Notes: generated by a model not told the origin, from the sequence alone. DNA of 64,000 bases from Streptomyces taklimakanensis (GCF_009709575.1 NZ_WIXO01000001.1:124001-188000); one strand, 5' to 3'. Shown: positions 53,306-62,831, counted from the first letter of the stretch. Numbers and translations: made by a program.

Positions 53306-54265
53306 ATGGTTGCAGGTGAGGCGACAGAAAAGCCCGTCGGTACGTGCGTGACGTCATCGACGGAACCCAGCATTCACCAGTTGCGATTGTTCCTGGCATT
53401 GAGTGAGGAGTTGCATTTCGGCCATGCCGCGGCACGGTTGTTCATTACGCAATCGGCCCTCAGCCAGCAGATCCGTAATCTCGAGAAGCGTCTTGGAGTG
53501 GCGCTTTTCGAGCGCTCCAGCCGGACGGTCGCCCTCACCGCGGCCGGCCGGGCGCTACTGCCCGAGGTCCGGGCGGCCGTCGAGGCGATGGTGCGGCTGC
53601 GGCGGGCCGCGACCGCGCAGCGGCGTCACCTCTCCGGCCGGCTACGGGTGGGCACCATCGGCGCGGAGGCGGCCATGCCGCACGCCCGCGCCGTACTCCG
53701 GGCGCTGCACCGCCGGCACCCCCACCTGGAGGTGGAGGTCCTCGGCCTGAACTTCGTCGACCAACTGGATGCCCTGTACCGGCGGGAGGCCGACGTGGCC
53801 TTCCTGCGGCCGCCGGTTCCCGATGGCATCGAGGTGCACCACCTGGCGACCGAACCCCGAGTGGCCTGCCTGCCCAGTGGTGACCCGCTGACGGCCCGGC
53901 CCCGGATCACCCTCGACCAACTCGCCGGATACCCGGTCGTCGACGTCCCCCCTCGGGTGCCGCGGGTGTGGTGGGACTTCTGGGCGGTGGACCCGCGCCC
54001 CGACGGCACCCCGGTGCGGTACGGGCCCGTCGCCGCGGACCTGGAAGCCCTGCTGCACACCGTGGCACAGGGCGAGGCCATGGCCTTCCTGCCGGCCGCC
54101 GCCCGCGACCTCTTCCGCCGCCCCGGCGTCGACTACGTCGACGTCGACGGCCTGCCGCCGTGCACCTCGGCCCTGGCCTGGGTGGCCGAACACCGCGACA
54201 ACCCCGCCGTCACCGCCGTACGACAAGCCGCACAGTCGACTCCGCACAACGGCGCCCACCCGTAA
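53306..54265 (+). CDS. LysR-family transcriptional regulator
   Basis: The 319-residue protein has the LysR winged helix at about residues 20-80 (LRLFLALSEELHFGHAAARL; ITQSALSQQIRNLEKRLGV) and a periplasmic-binding-like effector domain after SGRLRVGTIGAEA. ATG 53306 gives an unusually long lead of 20 residues; GTG 53348 would give a more typical N-terminus. No divergent operon under its obvious control was recognised other than the secreted protein gene. Confidence 0.88.
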   Translation: MVAGEATEKPVGTCVTSSTEPSIHQLRLFLALSEELHFGHAAARLFITQSALSQQIRNLEKRLGVALFERSSRTVALTAAGRALLPEVRAAVEAMVRLRRAATAQRRHLSGRLRVGTIGAEAAMPHARAVLRALHRRHPHLEVEVLGLNFVDQLDALYRREADVAFLRPPVPDGIEVHHLATEPRVACLPSGDPLTARPRITLDQLAGYPVVDVPPRVPRVWWDFWAVDPRPDGTPVRYGPVAADLEALLHTVAQGEAMAFLPAAARDLFRRPGVDYVDVDGLPPCTSALAWVAEHRDNPAVTAVRQAAQSTPHNGAHP

Positions 54266-54522
54266 CCGCCCGCCCCGCCCGGCACAGCCGCGATACCGCC
54301 CACGGCAGTCGGCCACAGCCGTCGAACTCGCCGCTACGAACGGTGTGGCGAGGCCCTCCAGCGCCGTCTGCTCGGCGGTGTCGACGGTGGCCTCGGTGGC
54401 GTGCCGGGCGACCATACCGTCAGGCATCCCCAACTCACCACGCCCACGTACGGGACAAGCTCTGATCGCCCACGGCACGATCGCCGAGGTGCCGCGGGTC
54501 GGCCCTGTGGCAGGCTCGCCCC

Positions 54523-55353
54523 ATGCCCTCCCTGCGCCATACCGTCACGCTCGAGTCGCTGCCCCGCCGATGGGTGGAGGAAATGGTCGCCTCCCTCCAC
54601 CGACTGCTGGAGGAACTGCACCCGGAGAACGGGATCCTCCACCTCGAGGGCGAGCCCGTCCCCGACGTCCGGCACACCGCGGGACGCCATCTCACTCCCG
54701 GTGCCCGGTACGAGGTGGTGTGGAACGAGGACGGGGACGAGGCCGCCGGTGAGGCCGGGGCGCGGAACCGGGAGCAGAGCCAGGCTCCCCCCGGGGTGGA
54801 CTTCCCGCAGGTGGGGGTGGAGGTCGTGGAGTGGGGCCGCACCGGCAGCACCAGGCTGCGCCTCACCGCCAGTGGTCCGCAGTCGGAGGCGCACGGCGAG
54901 GTCACCCTGCACGGCGGGTACCGGCCCGCTTCGCTCACGGCGGAGGGGGAGTTCCGGGGAGACGGCCCGCTCGCCCGCTACCGCCGTGGTGCGTTCAAGG
55001 CCGGCCTCGACCTCACTCGCTGGTGGGCCTCCGACGGCCGTTCCCCCGCCCCGCTGACCGTCGGGATCCGTCACCCCCTGCTGCGGGTTCTGGTCCAGGC
55101 CACGGTGGATCGGACACGGAACGGTCGCTGGAGGATCACCGTGCTGACCACTTTTCACGGCCGTGGCTGGGCACGTCCGTTGGTGGCCGTTACCTGTCTC
55201 TTCGCCCGCGCCCGAATACGCAGCGGGTACCGCACCGGTCTCGACGAGATGGCCGGGAACTGGAACAAGGGAGTGCCCCAGGCCGTGGCCACCAGTCCCG
55301 GAAGCCTGCGCGACGAGGCCGTCGCCGGGCTGAGGGCGCGGGACCAGCGATGA
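54523..55353 (+). CDS. Hypothetical protein near the antimycin cluster edge
   Basis: This 276-residue soluble protein is not recognised. It has a helical start (LPRRWVEEMVASLHRLLEEL), several amphipathic strands (VGVEVVEWGRTGSTRLRLTA; GRWRITVLTTFHGRGWARPL) and a basic helix (LFARARIRSGYRTGLDEMAG). The strand-rich centre suggests a small-ligand or lipid-binding fold, but no catalytic motif is evident. It converges on antO, separated by 382 bp without a gene. Confidence 0.6.
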   Translation: MPSLRHTVTLESLPRRWVEEMVASLHRLLEELHPENGILHLEGEPVPDVRHTAGRHLTPGARYEVVWNEDGDEAAGEAGARNREQSQAPPGVDFPQVGVEVVEWGRTGSTRLRLTASGPQSEAHGEVTLHGGYRPASLTAEGEFRGDGPLARYRRGAFKAGLDLTRWWASDGRSPAPLTVGIRHPLLRVLVQATVDRTRNGRWRITVLTTFHGRGWARPLVAVTCLFARARIRSGYRTGLDEMAGNWNKGVPQAVATSPGSLRDEAVAGLRARDQR

Positions 55354-55735
55354 GGTTCTCCCACGGTTCTCACCGAACTTCTTCGGCGGCTGCCGAAGGT
55401 CGAGCGGGTGGCGGCTCCTGGTGCCCGGAAGTGAGGAGAGGTCGGCGTGGAAGCGCAGGGCGCTCGAGGTCAGACCGGTGCGTCGGGCGAAGACACCGAT
55501 CGGCATCAGTTCGGAGTGTGGCACCCCGCCATCGTCGAGCCTCAACCAACTCGAAGGTCGACACCGGCCGGGTGTGCCGACACCCTCGCGGCCCGCACCT
55601 GTGCCGCCGTCCGGTCGCCGTGGCCGTCGATGTGTCACGAGCCGTCCGGGAACCACGGCGTCGGCATCCGGGGCGGGGCGGCCGGCCGGTCGTGTGGCCG
55701 TCCGTCGGGTGCGGTGGGTGCGGTGGGTGCGGTCG
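55354..55735. other. Gene-free convergent stretch at the cluster boundary
   Basis: No gene seen on either strand. Three and a half copies of GTGCGGTGG occur in tandem at about 55709-55735. No kynureninase or phosphopantetheinyl transferase lies here, so antO is the last gene of its operon. Confidence 0.5.
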
Positions 55736-56569
55736 TCACGTCCGGGGGGCCCTTCGACCGTCGCCGTCCGGGCATCGCGCGCCGAAGGCGGCCGACATCT
55801 CCCTCAGGGTGTCGGCGACCGCCCGGGCGCCGGGCGCGCCCGGTTCGATGAGGGTGTAGTGGCCCGTGCCGGGCAGCACGACGGTCCTCAGGTCACGGTG
55901 AACGGACGCGTAGTCCGCGAACTGGGTGAGCGGGACCTCCTCGTCGACGGCTCCGTACAGCAGCACGGTGGGGACGCCGGTCGTGCCCGCCTCGCGCACC
56001 AGGGTGAGGGGGTCGACCGACGGCAGCCGCTGCTCGAACAGCTCCTCCCCGCCGAGGAGTTGCAGGGCGGCACCGTCGCTGAGGTCGTCGCGGCGGGTGG
56101 CGGCGAGGTCCGTGATCGGGGCGAGCGCCAGCACGGCGGTGGGCAGATCGCGGGTGTGCCAGCGCGAGCCGGGGGGCAGCAGCCCGCGAGCCGCGCACCA
56201 CAGGGCGAGGTGGCCGCCCGAACAGTGCCCCGCCAGGACGTACGGTCGTCCCCGCGGCAGGGTGTCCACGATCCGCGCGATGTCGTCGAACGTCTCCGGG
56301 TAGCCACCGGCGCCGCCGGATCGGCGGAAGCCCGGGAGCAGGACGTCGAAGCCCTGCTGCGCGAGGTACGCCGCGAAGGGGGTCAGGTGCATCCGGTCGT
56401 AGCGCCAGTAGCCGCCGTGCAGCAGGATCACCAGCGGGGCGTCGGGATCTTCGGCGGGCCAGGCGTCGTAGGCCTGGTGGGGGTGGCCCCCGTAGGAGCC
56501 GTGCGCCGGTGCCAGCACCGGTTTCAGGCTCAGGACCCGTTTCTCCTCCTCGGCCGCGAAGGCGGACAT
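55736..56569 (-). CDS. antO: Alpha/beta hydrolase, kynurenine formamidase-like
   Basis: The 277-residue alpha/beta hydrolase has the oxyanion-hole motif LLHGGYWR and the nucleophile elbow AGHCSGGHLALW. At the usual G-x-S-x-G position the residue is Cys116 (GHCSG). The final His lies in GTGHYTLIEPG and an Asp in GAVDEEVPL. In antimycin clusters the gene after antN is this hydrolase, proposed to hydrolyse N-formylkynurenine or to act on a late intermediate. ATG 56569 is 4 bp after the antN stop, indicating coupled translation. Confidence 0.78.
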   Translation of the reverse strand: MSAFAAEEEKRVLSLKPVLAPAHGSYGGHPHQAYDAWPAEDPDAPLVILLHGGYWRYDRMHLTPFAAYLAQQGFDVLLPGFRRSGGAGGYPETFDDIARIVDTLPRGRPYVLAGHCSGGHLALWCAARGLLPPGSRWHTRDLPTAVLALAPITDLAATRRDDLSDGAALQLLGGEELFEQRLPSVDPLTLVREAGTTGVPTVLLYGAVDEEVPLTQFADYASVHRDLRTVVLPGTGHYTLIEPGAPGARAVADTLREMSAAFGARCPDGDGRRAPRT

Positions 56570-56573
56570 CGGC

Positions 56574-57428
56574 CTAGACGCCACCGCGCACCTCCCACAG
56601 TTCGGGGAAGACCGGGCGGGCCGCGCGCCGCTCGAGCCAGGCGAGCCCGGTGGATCCGGCGCTGCCGCTCTTGGTGCCCATGGCGCGGCGTACGACCATG
56701 ACGTGGTCGAAGCGCCAGCGCTCGACGAGTTCGGCGATGTCGGTGAGCAGTTCGCCGAGGGTGAGCAGCGGGTCGTGCCGTGGACCGGCGTAGACCTGCC
56801 GCCAGGCCTCGACCACATCCGGGTCGCAGGTGTGGGGTGTGGTCACGTCCCGCTTCCGGACGTGTTCGGGGACGGGCAGGCCCCGCCGGTGCAGGAAGCG
56901 CAGCACCTCGTCGTAGAGGGACGGTTCGCGGTAGGTCTCGCCGAGCGCCTCGTGGACGGCGGCGTCGCCCCGGTGCAGGTCGAGCATTCCGGCCGACTTG
57001 TCGCCCAGCAGGAACTCCATGTGCCGGTACATGGCCGACTGGAAGCCGGACGCCTCGCCGAACGCGGCCCGGAAACCGTTGAACCGGGCGGGTGTCAGGG
57101 CGGCGAGCGGTGCCCAGGCCGCGTTGAGGGCGGTCAGGGCGCGGCGGCTGCGTACCAGTGCGTCCCCGGCGGCGTCCAGGTCGTCCTTGGCGAGGGCCGT
57201 CCTCGCGGTGCGCCACTCGTGGACGATCAGGGTGAACCACAGCTCCATCACCTGGGTGGTGACGAGGAAGCCCATCTCGTCCGGGGCCTCGGTGAGGGGG
57301 TGCTGCAGCGTGTTGAGGACGGACGCGTGCACGTAGGTGTCGTAGGGGCTCGCGCCCGGGAAGGGCCGGGTCGGCGGGTCGAGGTCGTCGGCGTCGGGCG
57401 GGGCGGGGGCTGACGTGTCGTCGTTCAT
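56574..57428 (-). CDS. antN: Tryptophan 2,3-dioxygenase
   Basis: The 284-residue protein is a haem-type tryptophan 2,3-dioxygenase. The N-terminal half has TYVHASVLNTLQHPLTEAP and FLVTTQVMELWFTLIVHEW. The haem-ligand helix is ERWRFDHVMVVRRAMGTKSG, followed by the GSAGSTGLAWL loop. It would open tryptophan to N-formylkynurenine. Inside this operon it supplies anthranilate for the antimycin starter unit rather than catabolism. ATG 57428 is used. Confidence 0.92.
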   Translation of the reverse strand: MNDDTSAPAPPDADDLDPPTRPFPGASPYDTYVHASVLNTLQHPLTEAPDEMGFLVTTQVMELWFTLIVHEWRTARTALAKDDLDAAGDALVRSRRALTALNAAWAPLAALTPARFNGFRAAFGEASGFQSAMYRHMEFLLGDKSAGMLDLHRGDAAVHEALGETYREPSLYDEVLRFLHRRGLPVPEHVRKRDVTTPHTCDPDVVEAWRQVYAGPRHDPLLTLGELLTDIAELVERWRFDHVMVVRRAMGTKSGSAGSTGLAWLERRAARPVFPELWEVRGGV

Positions 57429-57529
57429 GGCATCTCCTGGTGCTGCCGTCGGCCGGGAGTGCGGCCGGACGAACCGGGCGGGGGCCACCGGTCGTGCGGT
57501 GCGGGGAAGCGGTGCCGTGAGCGGCTCTC

Positions 57530-58306
57530 TCACACGCCGAGGTGGACGCCGCCGGAGGCGTCGATCCACTGGCCGGTCACCCAGCGGGCGTCGTCGCTCG
57601 CCACGAAGGAGACGACGTCGGCGATGTCCGCGGGGGCGCCGAGCCGGCCGAACACGGAGGCCTCCGAGTACTTCCGGCGGATCTCCGGGACGCTCAGCGT
57701 GGGGTTGATCTCCGTCTCGGTGTAGCCGGGCGCGACGCTGTTCACGGTGATGCCCCGGGGGCCCAGCTCCTGCGCGAGGGAGAGGGTGAGGTAGTCCAGG
57801 GCGGCCTTGGTCATGGTGTAGGCGACGATCGGGGGGAAGGCGACGCGGGTGGCCACCGAGGAGACGTTCACGATCCTGCCGCCGTCGCGCAGCCGGTCCA
57901 GCCCGCGCTGGACGATGAAGAACGGCGCCTTGGTGTTGACGGCGAACACCCGGTCGTAGTCCGCCTCGGTGACGTCCGCGATCCGGCGCGGGAGGGTGAT
58001 GCCGGCGTTGTTGACGAGGATGTCCACGCCGGGCCGCGCGTCCTGCTCGGCCAGGGCGCGGTCGAAGGCCTCCCAGAGGGTGTCGGCGTCGCCGGGTACG
58101 CCGAGTTCGGCGTGGACGGGGAAGGCCCGGCCGCCGTCGGCCTCGATCTCCTCGACCGTGCGCTCGGCCGCCGTCCGGTCGTGCCCGTAGTGGACCGCCA
58201 CGAGGGCGCCCTCCCGGCCCAGACGTCGGGCGACGGCCCGACCGATGCCGCGGCTGCCTCCGGTGACCAGGACGGTCTTGCCCTCGTGCGGCAGGGTGGT
58301 GGTCAA
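57530..58306 (-). CDS. antM: SDR ketoreductase of antimycin pathway
   Basis: The 258-residue short-chain dehydrogenase has the cofactor motif VTGGSRGIG, NNAG in ILVNNAGITLP and the catalytic Ser with Y-x3-K (NVSSVA; AYTMTKAAL). In antimycin biosynthesis AntM is the stand-alone ketoreductase that reduces the C8 carbonyl before acylation. TTG 58306 is chosen because AAGGAGAAG precedes it and the Rossmann fold starts soon after. It lies between antL and antN with gaps of 59 and 101 bp. Confidence 0.88.
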   Translation of the reverse strand: MTTTLPHEGKTVLVTGGSRGIGRAVARRLGREGALVAVHYGHDRTAAERTVEEIEADGGRAFPVHAELGVPGDADTLWEAFDRALAEQDARPGVDILVNNAGITLPRRIADVTEADYDRVFAVNTKAPFFIVQRGLDRLRDGGRIVNVSSVATRVAFPPIVAYTMTKAALDYLTLSLAQELGPRGITVNSVAPGYTETEINPTLSVPEIRRKYSEASVFGRLGAPADIADVVSFVASDDARWVTGQWIDASGGVHLGV

Positions 58307-58365
58307 CGTCTTCTCCTTCGGGTGGGGTGGGGGCCGGACCGGGAGCGCGACGGGTGTGCGCCGGG

Positions 58366-59526
58366 TCAGGCGTCGAAGTCGAGGGTGAGTTCGGTGTCGA
58401 GCGGCCGGGCCCGGCACACGAGCGTGTAGCCCGCGGCCAGTTCCTCGGCGTGGAGGGCGTGCTGGGGACCTGCCGTCACCCGGCCGGACAGGACCCGGGC
58501 GCGGCAGCTGCCGCACACCCCCTCACGGCAGGCGTGGGGCACGTCGGGGTGGGTGCGCAGCAGCGCGTCCAGGATCGAGGCGTCCTCGGGTCCGGCGGCC
58601 GCCAGGCGGCGGTGGCCGCCGAGCAGCGCGGTGACGCGGGTCCGGTGCGCGGCGGCCGTCGGCCGGGGCGGCGCGCTCCGCGGTGGGGGGCCCGCGGGGG
58701 TGAAGGCTTCCGAGCGGATCCGGGCCGGGTCGGCGCCCCACGCCGTGAGCGCCCGGCGCACCGCGTCGACCATGCCGGGCGGGCCGCACAGGGCGAACGT
58801 GGTGCCGGGGTCGGGGTGGGCGTCGACCGCGGTGAGCAGGCGCGGCAGCTTCGCGTCGTCGATCCGCCCGTCCGACAGCCCGCTGCCGTGCTCTTCCCGG
58901 GTGAGGACGTACAGGGCGGTGAAGCGGTCGACGAACGAGTCCTTCAACTCGGACAGTTCGTCGGCGAGCAGCGCGTCGGCGGCCGTCGGGACCGAGTGGA
59001 TCAGGGAGACGCGGCAGGCGGAGTCCTCGCGCAGGGCGGCGGCGGCCATGACGGCCAGCGGTGTGACGCCGGAGCCGCCCGCGATCAGGACGTGGTGACC
59101 GCCGGGCCGCCCGGACAGGGCGAACGTGCCCGTGGGCGGGGAGAGTTCCAGGGTGTCGCCCGGCGACAGGTTGGCGGCGGCGTGGGCCCCGAAGCCGTCG
59201 GGGGCGCCGCGGCGGATCACCAGGCGCAGCGCGGCCGGGTCGGCCGGCGGGGGGCACACCGAGTAGCTGCGGCGCAGTTCCCCACCGGCCCGGCGGTGCC
59301 GGACGACGACGTGCTCGCCGGGTCGGTGGGCGAAGACGTCGCGCAGGGCGTCGGGCACCTCGAGGGTGACCGCGACCGCGTCCCCGGTGAGGTGTCGGAC
59401 CTCGACGACCGCGAGCCGGTACCGGCCGGTGCGCCGTCCCGCGGCCCGGGGTCGGTCGGGGTGTTCCGGACGGGGGTCCGTGGGCGTGTCGCCGGTCGTG
59501 GCGGCGGTGTTCACGGTCGGCCTCAC
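58366..59526 (-). CDS. antL: Oxygenase reductase subunit, PaaE-like
   Basis: The 386-residue protein has a ferredoxin-reductase module: FAD-binding RSYSVCPPP near residue 85 and NAD-binding LIAGGSGVTPLAVMAAA and CGPPGMVDAVRRAL. A C-terminal plant-type 2Fe-2S domain follows (CREGVCGSCRARVL with a later LVCRARP). It passes electrons from NAD(P)H to the di-iron oxygenase formed by AntH and AntJ. GTG 59526 overlaps the antK stop as GTGA. A Pro/Arg-rich lead of about 35 residues precedes the fold. Confidence 0.88.
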   Translation of the reverse strand: MRPTVNTAATTGDTPTDPRPEHPDRPRAAGRRTGRYRLAVVEVRHLTGDAVAVTLEVPDALRDVFAHRPGEHVVVRHRRAGGELRRSYSVCPPPADPAALRLVIRRGAPDGFGAHAAANLSPGDTLELSPPTGTFALSGRPGGHHVLIAGGSGVTPLAVMAAAALREDSACRVSLIHSVPTAADALLADELSELKDSFVDRFTALYVLTREEHGSGLSDGRIDDAKLPRLLTAVDAHPDPGTTFALCGPPGMVDAVRRALTAWGADPARIRSEAFTPAGPPPRSAPPRPTAAAHRTRVTALLGGHRRLAAAGPEDASILDALLRTHPDVPHACREGVCGSCRARVLSGRVTAGPQHALHAEELAAGYTLVCRARPLDTELTLDFDA

Positions 59527-60059
59527 AACGCGCTCAGGTGGGGGAACAGCTCGTGGCATGCCGTGCACCGCAGCACGGACTGGCAGCGGGACGGCCCGAA
59601 GGGGCTGTGCGGCCGGGTGGCCCGGGAGCCGCAGTGCGGGCAGGGCACCGCGATCGGTGCGACGGGGACCGGACCGTTCGCCGGCGCGGGTACGGGCGGG
59701 GCGATGCCGTGGGCGGCGAGCTTCTCCCGGCCGGCCGCCGTGACGCGGTCCGTCGTCCACGGCGGGGACAGCACCTGCCGGACCCGCCCCTCGGGGTGGC
59801 CGCTGGCGGCGAGGGCGTCCCGGATCGCGGAGACGATGGCGGGCAGCGCCGGGCAGCCCAGGTAGGTCGGGGTGATCTCCACTTCGAGCACTCCGTCGGC
59901 GGCCGGGGCGACGGAGCGGATCACGCCGAGGTCGCCGAGGCCGATCATCGGCAGCTCCGGATCGGGCAGTGCCTCCACCAGGGCCCGGACCTCCGCCACC
60001 GCGCGGGCGGGGCGCGGGGGTGGGACGGGTCGTGGCGCCGAGGGGGTCGGGCCGTTCAC
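59523..60059 (-). CDS. antK: Oxygenase accessory protein, PaaD-like
   Basis: The 178-residue protein has an N-terminal MIP18/DUF59 domain (VEALPDPELPMIGLGDLGVI; VEITPTYLGCPALPAIV). A C-terminal cysteine module follows (VPCPHCGSRATRP; LRCTACHELFPHLS). PaaD proteins help to mature or load the iron-sulfur cluster of the reductase. GTG 60059 overlaps the antJ stop and its own TGA overlaps the antL GTG. Confidence 0.88.
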   Translation of the reverse strand: MNGPTPSAPRPVPPPRPARAVAEVRALVEALPDPELPMIGLGDLGVIRSVAPAADGVLEVEITPTYLGCPALPAIVSAIRDALAASGHPEGRVRQVLSPPWTTDRVTAAGREKLAAHGIAPPVPAPANGPVPVAPIAVPCPHCGSRATRPHSPFGPSRCQSVLRCTACHELFPHLSAL

Positions 60060-60853
60060 CAGCGGCCTCCCGGGAACCGGCGGTGCACCGACTGCATCTC
60101 GGCGATCAGCGGTCCGAACTCCTCGGTGTGCAGGCCCGCCCGGCCGCCCCGGAGCTGCTGGCTCGGGGTCGGCACGGTCAGACCCGCGCGGGTCACGACC
60201 TCGCTCACGCGCCGCTCCCACGCCGGGCGCAGCGGGGCCGGCGAGGGCACCGTGCCCGCCGCCGCGAGGTGACGCACCACCTCGTCCTCGTCGAACAGTT
60301 CGGCGGTGTAGGGCCACACCCGCTCCAGGCCCCGTTGCATCCGGCGGGAGCTCTCGGGGGTGCCGAGCCCCAGCCGCAGCGTCCAGTTGTCGGCGTGCAT
60401 CCGGTGGAAGGCCACCTCCCTGGCGGCCCGCTCCCCGAACGCGGCCGGCCGGGCGTCCGCGCTGCCGGCCAGGGCCTCGTAGTACAGGGCCGCGTAGTGG
60501 GTGTAGGCCAGTTGGCGGGCGACGGTCACCGCGAAGTCGCCGCCGGGCAGCTCCGTCAGCAGGGCGTTGGTGAACTCCCGGTCGGAGCGGGTGAAGGCGA
60601 ACTCGTCCTCGGAACGTCCGGTGCCGTCGACGCGTCCGCTGAGGGTGAACAGCGTGCGGGCGTGGCCGATCAGGTCCAGGGCGATGTTGGACAGGGCCAT
60701 GTCCTCCTCGATGGTCGGCGCCCGCGTGATCCACTGGCACAGCCGCTGTCCGAGGACGAGGGCGTCGTCGCCCAGGCGCAACAGGTGCACGGCGAGGCGG
60801 GCGTCGACGCGGGCGGTCCCGGCGGTCGGGGCCGGGTCAGTCGAGGTGGTCAC
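60056..60853 (-). CDS. antJ: Oxygenase structural subunit, PaaC-like
   Basis: The 265-residue helical protein matches PaaC: LRLGDDALVLGQRLCQW, EEDMALSNIALDLIGHARTL, FALTYTHYAALYYEAL-type helix (LAYTHYAALYYEALAGS) and EVAFHRMHADNWTLRLG. It is the structural partner of the catalytic subunit in the PaaABCE-type oxygenase. Its start lies inside the end of antI (17-bp overlap), as often seen in paa operons. Confidence 0.9.
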   Translation of the reverse strand: MTTSTDPAPTAGTARVDARLAVHLLRLGDDALVLGQRLCQWITRAPTIEEDMALSNIALDLIGHARTLFTLSGRVDGTGRSEDEFAFTRSDREFTNALLTELPGGDFAVTVARQLAYTHYAALYYEALAGSADARPAAFGERAAREVAFHRMHADNWTLRLGLGTPESSRRMQRGLERVWPYTAELFDEDEVVRHLAAAGTVPSPAPLRPAWERRVSEVVTRAGLTVPTPSQQLRGGRAGLHTEEFGPLIAEMQSVHRRFPGGRW

Positions 60854-61148
60854 CGTCGGGGCCTTTCTCGGTCAGTGGCGCGAAGTGCTCCGGGTACCGG
60901 TAGGGCTTGTGGCGGGCGCCGGCGAAGAACGGGTCGCGTTCGTCCGGGGACACCGCGTGCACGGCGTCCGAGCGGACCACCCACAGCGACAGCGGGTCGC
61001 CGCGCCGGGTGTACAGGTCACGGGCCCGCAGCAGGGCCGTGTCGGCGTCGGCGGCGCGCACGGACCCCACATGCTGGTGGGCGAGGCCCCGTCGGGGTCT
61101 GAGGAAGACCTCCCAGGACGCCGGGGCGCCCTCCCGCCGCCGGCTCAT
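60837..61148 (-). CDS. antI: Oxygenase subunit, PaaB-like
   Basis: The 103-residue protein is a PaaB homologue: [20 protein letters not shown] at the start, [12 protein letters not shown], then [20 protein letters not shown] and a KPYRYPEHF end. PaaB links two heterodimers of the oxygenase. Its ATG overlaps the antH stop and its end overlaps antJ. Confidence 0.9.
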   Translation of the reverse strand: MSRRREGAPASWEVFLRPRRGLAHQHVGSVRAADADTALLRARDLYTRRGDPLSLWVVRSDAVHAVSPDERDPFFAGARHKPYRYPEHFAPLTEKGPDGDHLD

Positions 61149-62242
61149 GCGCGCTCACCCGCCTCGTCCCGCGCGGCCTCCGTCGCGGTCGTGTCCGCCG
61201 CCGTGTCCGCCGCCGTGTCCGTGGTCGGGGACGGTCCGTCCGCCCCGAAGCGCGCGGCGTACGCGGCGGACGCCTCCCGTACCCAGGCGCCGTCCTCGTG
61301 CGCCGCACGCCGGTGTTCGACGCGGTGCCGGGACCAGTGCGCGTCGTCGCCGAGCGCCGCGCGGTAGACGTCCCAGTCGACGGGGGTGAAGTCGTAGTGC
61401 CCGCGTTCCTCGTTCCAGCGGATCGCCGGATCCGGGAGGGTGAGTCCGAGGCGCTCGGCCTGGGGGACACAGCCGTCGACGAAGCGTTGGCGCAGCTCGT
61501 CGTTGGTGTGGCGCTTGATGCCCCAGGCCATGGCGCGGCGGGAGACCGCGGCGCCCAGCGCGGCGGTGCGGGCGTCGGCGCCGCCCGCCGCGGTGTCGGG
61601 CGGCCCGAACATCAGCGCCACGGCCGGCAACCACCAGCGGTTCACCGCGTCCTGGGCCATCGCCTTCTGCTCCGGCGTGCCCTCGCACAGGGCGCGCAGG
61701 AGGTCGTACCCCTGCCGTACGTGGAAGGCCTCCTCCTGGCAGACGCGGCGCATCGCCCGGGCGTACGGCCCGTAGGAGGTGCGGCACAGGGGAGCCTGGT
61801 TGACGACGGCGGCGCCGTCCGTCAGCCAGGCGATGGCGCCGGTGTCCGCCCACGTCGGCGCGGGGCGGTCGAACGTCGCCGAGGCCCGCTGCCGGCCCCG
61901 GTGCAGGGCGTCGAGCAGTTCGGCGCGGTCCACGCCCAGCGTCTCGGCGGCGGAGTAGAGGTACATCCCGTGCCCGGCCTCGTCCTGGACCTTGGCGATG
62001 AGCACCGACTTGCGGTGCAGGGAGGGGGCCCGGGTGAGCCAGGCGCCCTCCGGTTGCATGCCGATGATCTCGGAGTGGGCGTGCTGCGCCATCTGCCGGA
62101 GCACCATCCGACGGTAGCCGTCGGGCATCCAGTCGCGGGGCTCGATGGTCTCCCCCGCGGCGATGAGGCCGTCGAAGTGCGCGAGCAGCTCGTCCTGCGC
62201 GGCGGGCGCGGTGGGTGCGGTGGCGGGCGGCCGTGCGCTCAT
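61145..62242 (-). CDS. antH: Oxygenase catalytic subunit, PaaA-like
   Basis: The 365-residue protein is a ferritin-like di-iron enzyme of the PaaA family. Iron-binding helices show [33 protein letters not shown] and [18 protein letters not shown]. It ends in a low-complexity Asp/Thr/Ala tail encoded by 12-bp direct repeats (61196-61222). In antimycin assembly AntHIJKL convert carrier-bound anthranilate to 3-aminosalicylate, probably through ring epoxidation. ATG 62242 opens the operon antH-O, divergent from antG. Confidence 0.92.
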   Translation of the reverse strand: MSARPPATAPTAPAAQDELLAHFDGLIAAGETIEPRDWMPDGYRRMVLRQMAQHAHSEIIGMQPEGAWLTRAPSLHRKSVLIAKVQDEAGHGMYLYSAAETLGVDRAELLDALHRGRQRASATFDRPAPTWADTGAIAWLTDGAAVVNQAPLCRTSYGPYARAMRRVCQEEAFHVRQGYDLLRALCEGTPEQKAMAQDAVNRWWLPAVALMFGPPDTAAGGADARTAALGAAVSRRAMAWGIKRHTNDELRQRFVDGCVPQAERLGLTLPDPAIRWNEERGHYDFTPVDWDVYRAALGDDAHWSRHRVEHRRAAHEDGAWVREASAAYAARFGADGPSPTTDTAADTAADTTATEAARDEAGERA

Positions 62243-62579
62243 GCGCCGCCTCCGCGGCCGGTCTCCGCCACGGGGGATCCGGACCGGCCCTCGGACCGGA
62301 CGCGTGGCCTGGACACTGGCATCACTCCTTCGGCATTCCTCGGGCTTCGGCACGCCCGACGCGTCGCGGCACCCGTCCCGCCGGGCGGGTGGCGCGCTCT
62401 CCGTCTCGGAAAGAGGCGCCGCACGGGGCCCCGCTATCCCCGCGCCGGGCAGTGCGGGCGCGTGACAAAGGTCACCCGGTCCGCGGGGATTGCCGTCCGC
62501 CGCGCGGGCCTCTTGTTCGGGTGACACGGGACCCACGAGATCCGCTCGGCGGCCACGCGCCGCGGCGAAAGGGGAAGGC
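62243..62579. promoter_or_regulatory. Divergent antH / antG control region with an inverted repeat
   Basis: This 337-bp region separates the two ant operons and must contain both promoters. In known antimycin clusters both operons depend on the pathway sigma factor AntA. A perfect inverted repeat GTGAC-n4-GTCAC (62462-62475) lies about 105 bp before antG and could bind a regulator. I could not identify the sigma AntA hexamers with confidence. Confidence 0.5.
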
Positions 62580-62831
62580 ATGAGCACCATCAGGGAGTTG
62601 CTGGTCGAACTCACCGGTACCGCGGAGTTCGCCGACGCCGAGCGGGTCGGTGACGACGTCGACCTCGCCGCGAGCGGCATCGACTCCGGCGACCTGGTGC
62701 GTCTCGTCCTGCTCGTCGAGCAGCGGCTCGGCGTGGAGATCACCGCCGACGCCATGGAGGAGCTGCACACGATCGCCGACTACGAGCGGTTCGTGGCCGA
62801 GCGTTCCGCCGCCGGCGCCGGCGGTGCGTGA
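62580..62831 (+). CDS. antG: Acyl carrier protein for the antimycin starter
   Basis: The 83-residue protein is a stand-alone carrier: helical, acidic, with the phosphopantetheine serine in the motif [19 protein letters not shown]. It would hold anthranilate loaded by AntF while AntHIJKL oxidises the ring. ATG 62580 follows AAAGGGGAAGG. The stop overlaps the antF ATG (TGATG), giving the antGF pair known from antimycin producers. Confidence 0.9.
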   Translation: MSTIRELLVELTGTAEFADAERVGDDVDLAASGIDSGDLVRLVLLVEQRLGVEITADAMEELHTIADYERFVAERSAAGAGGA

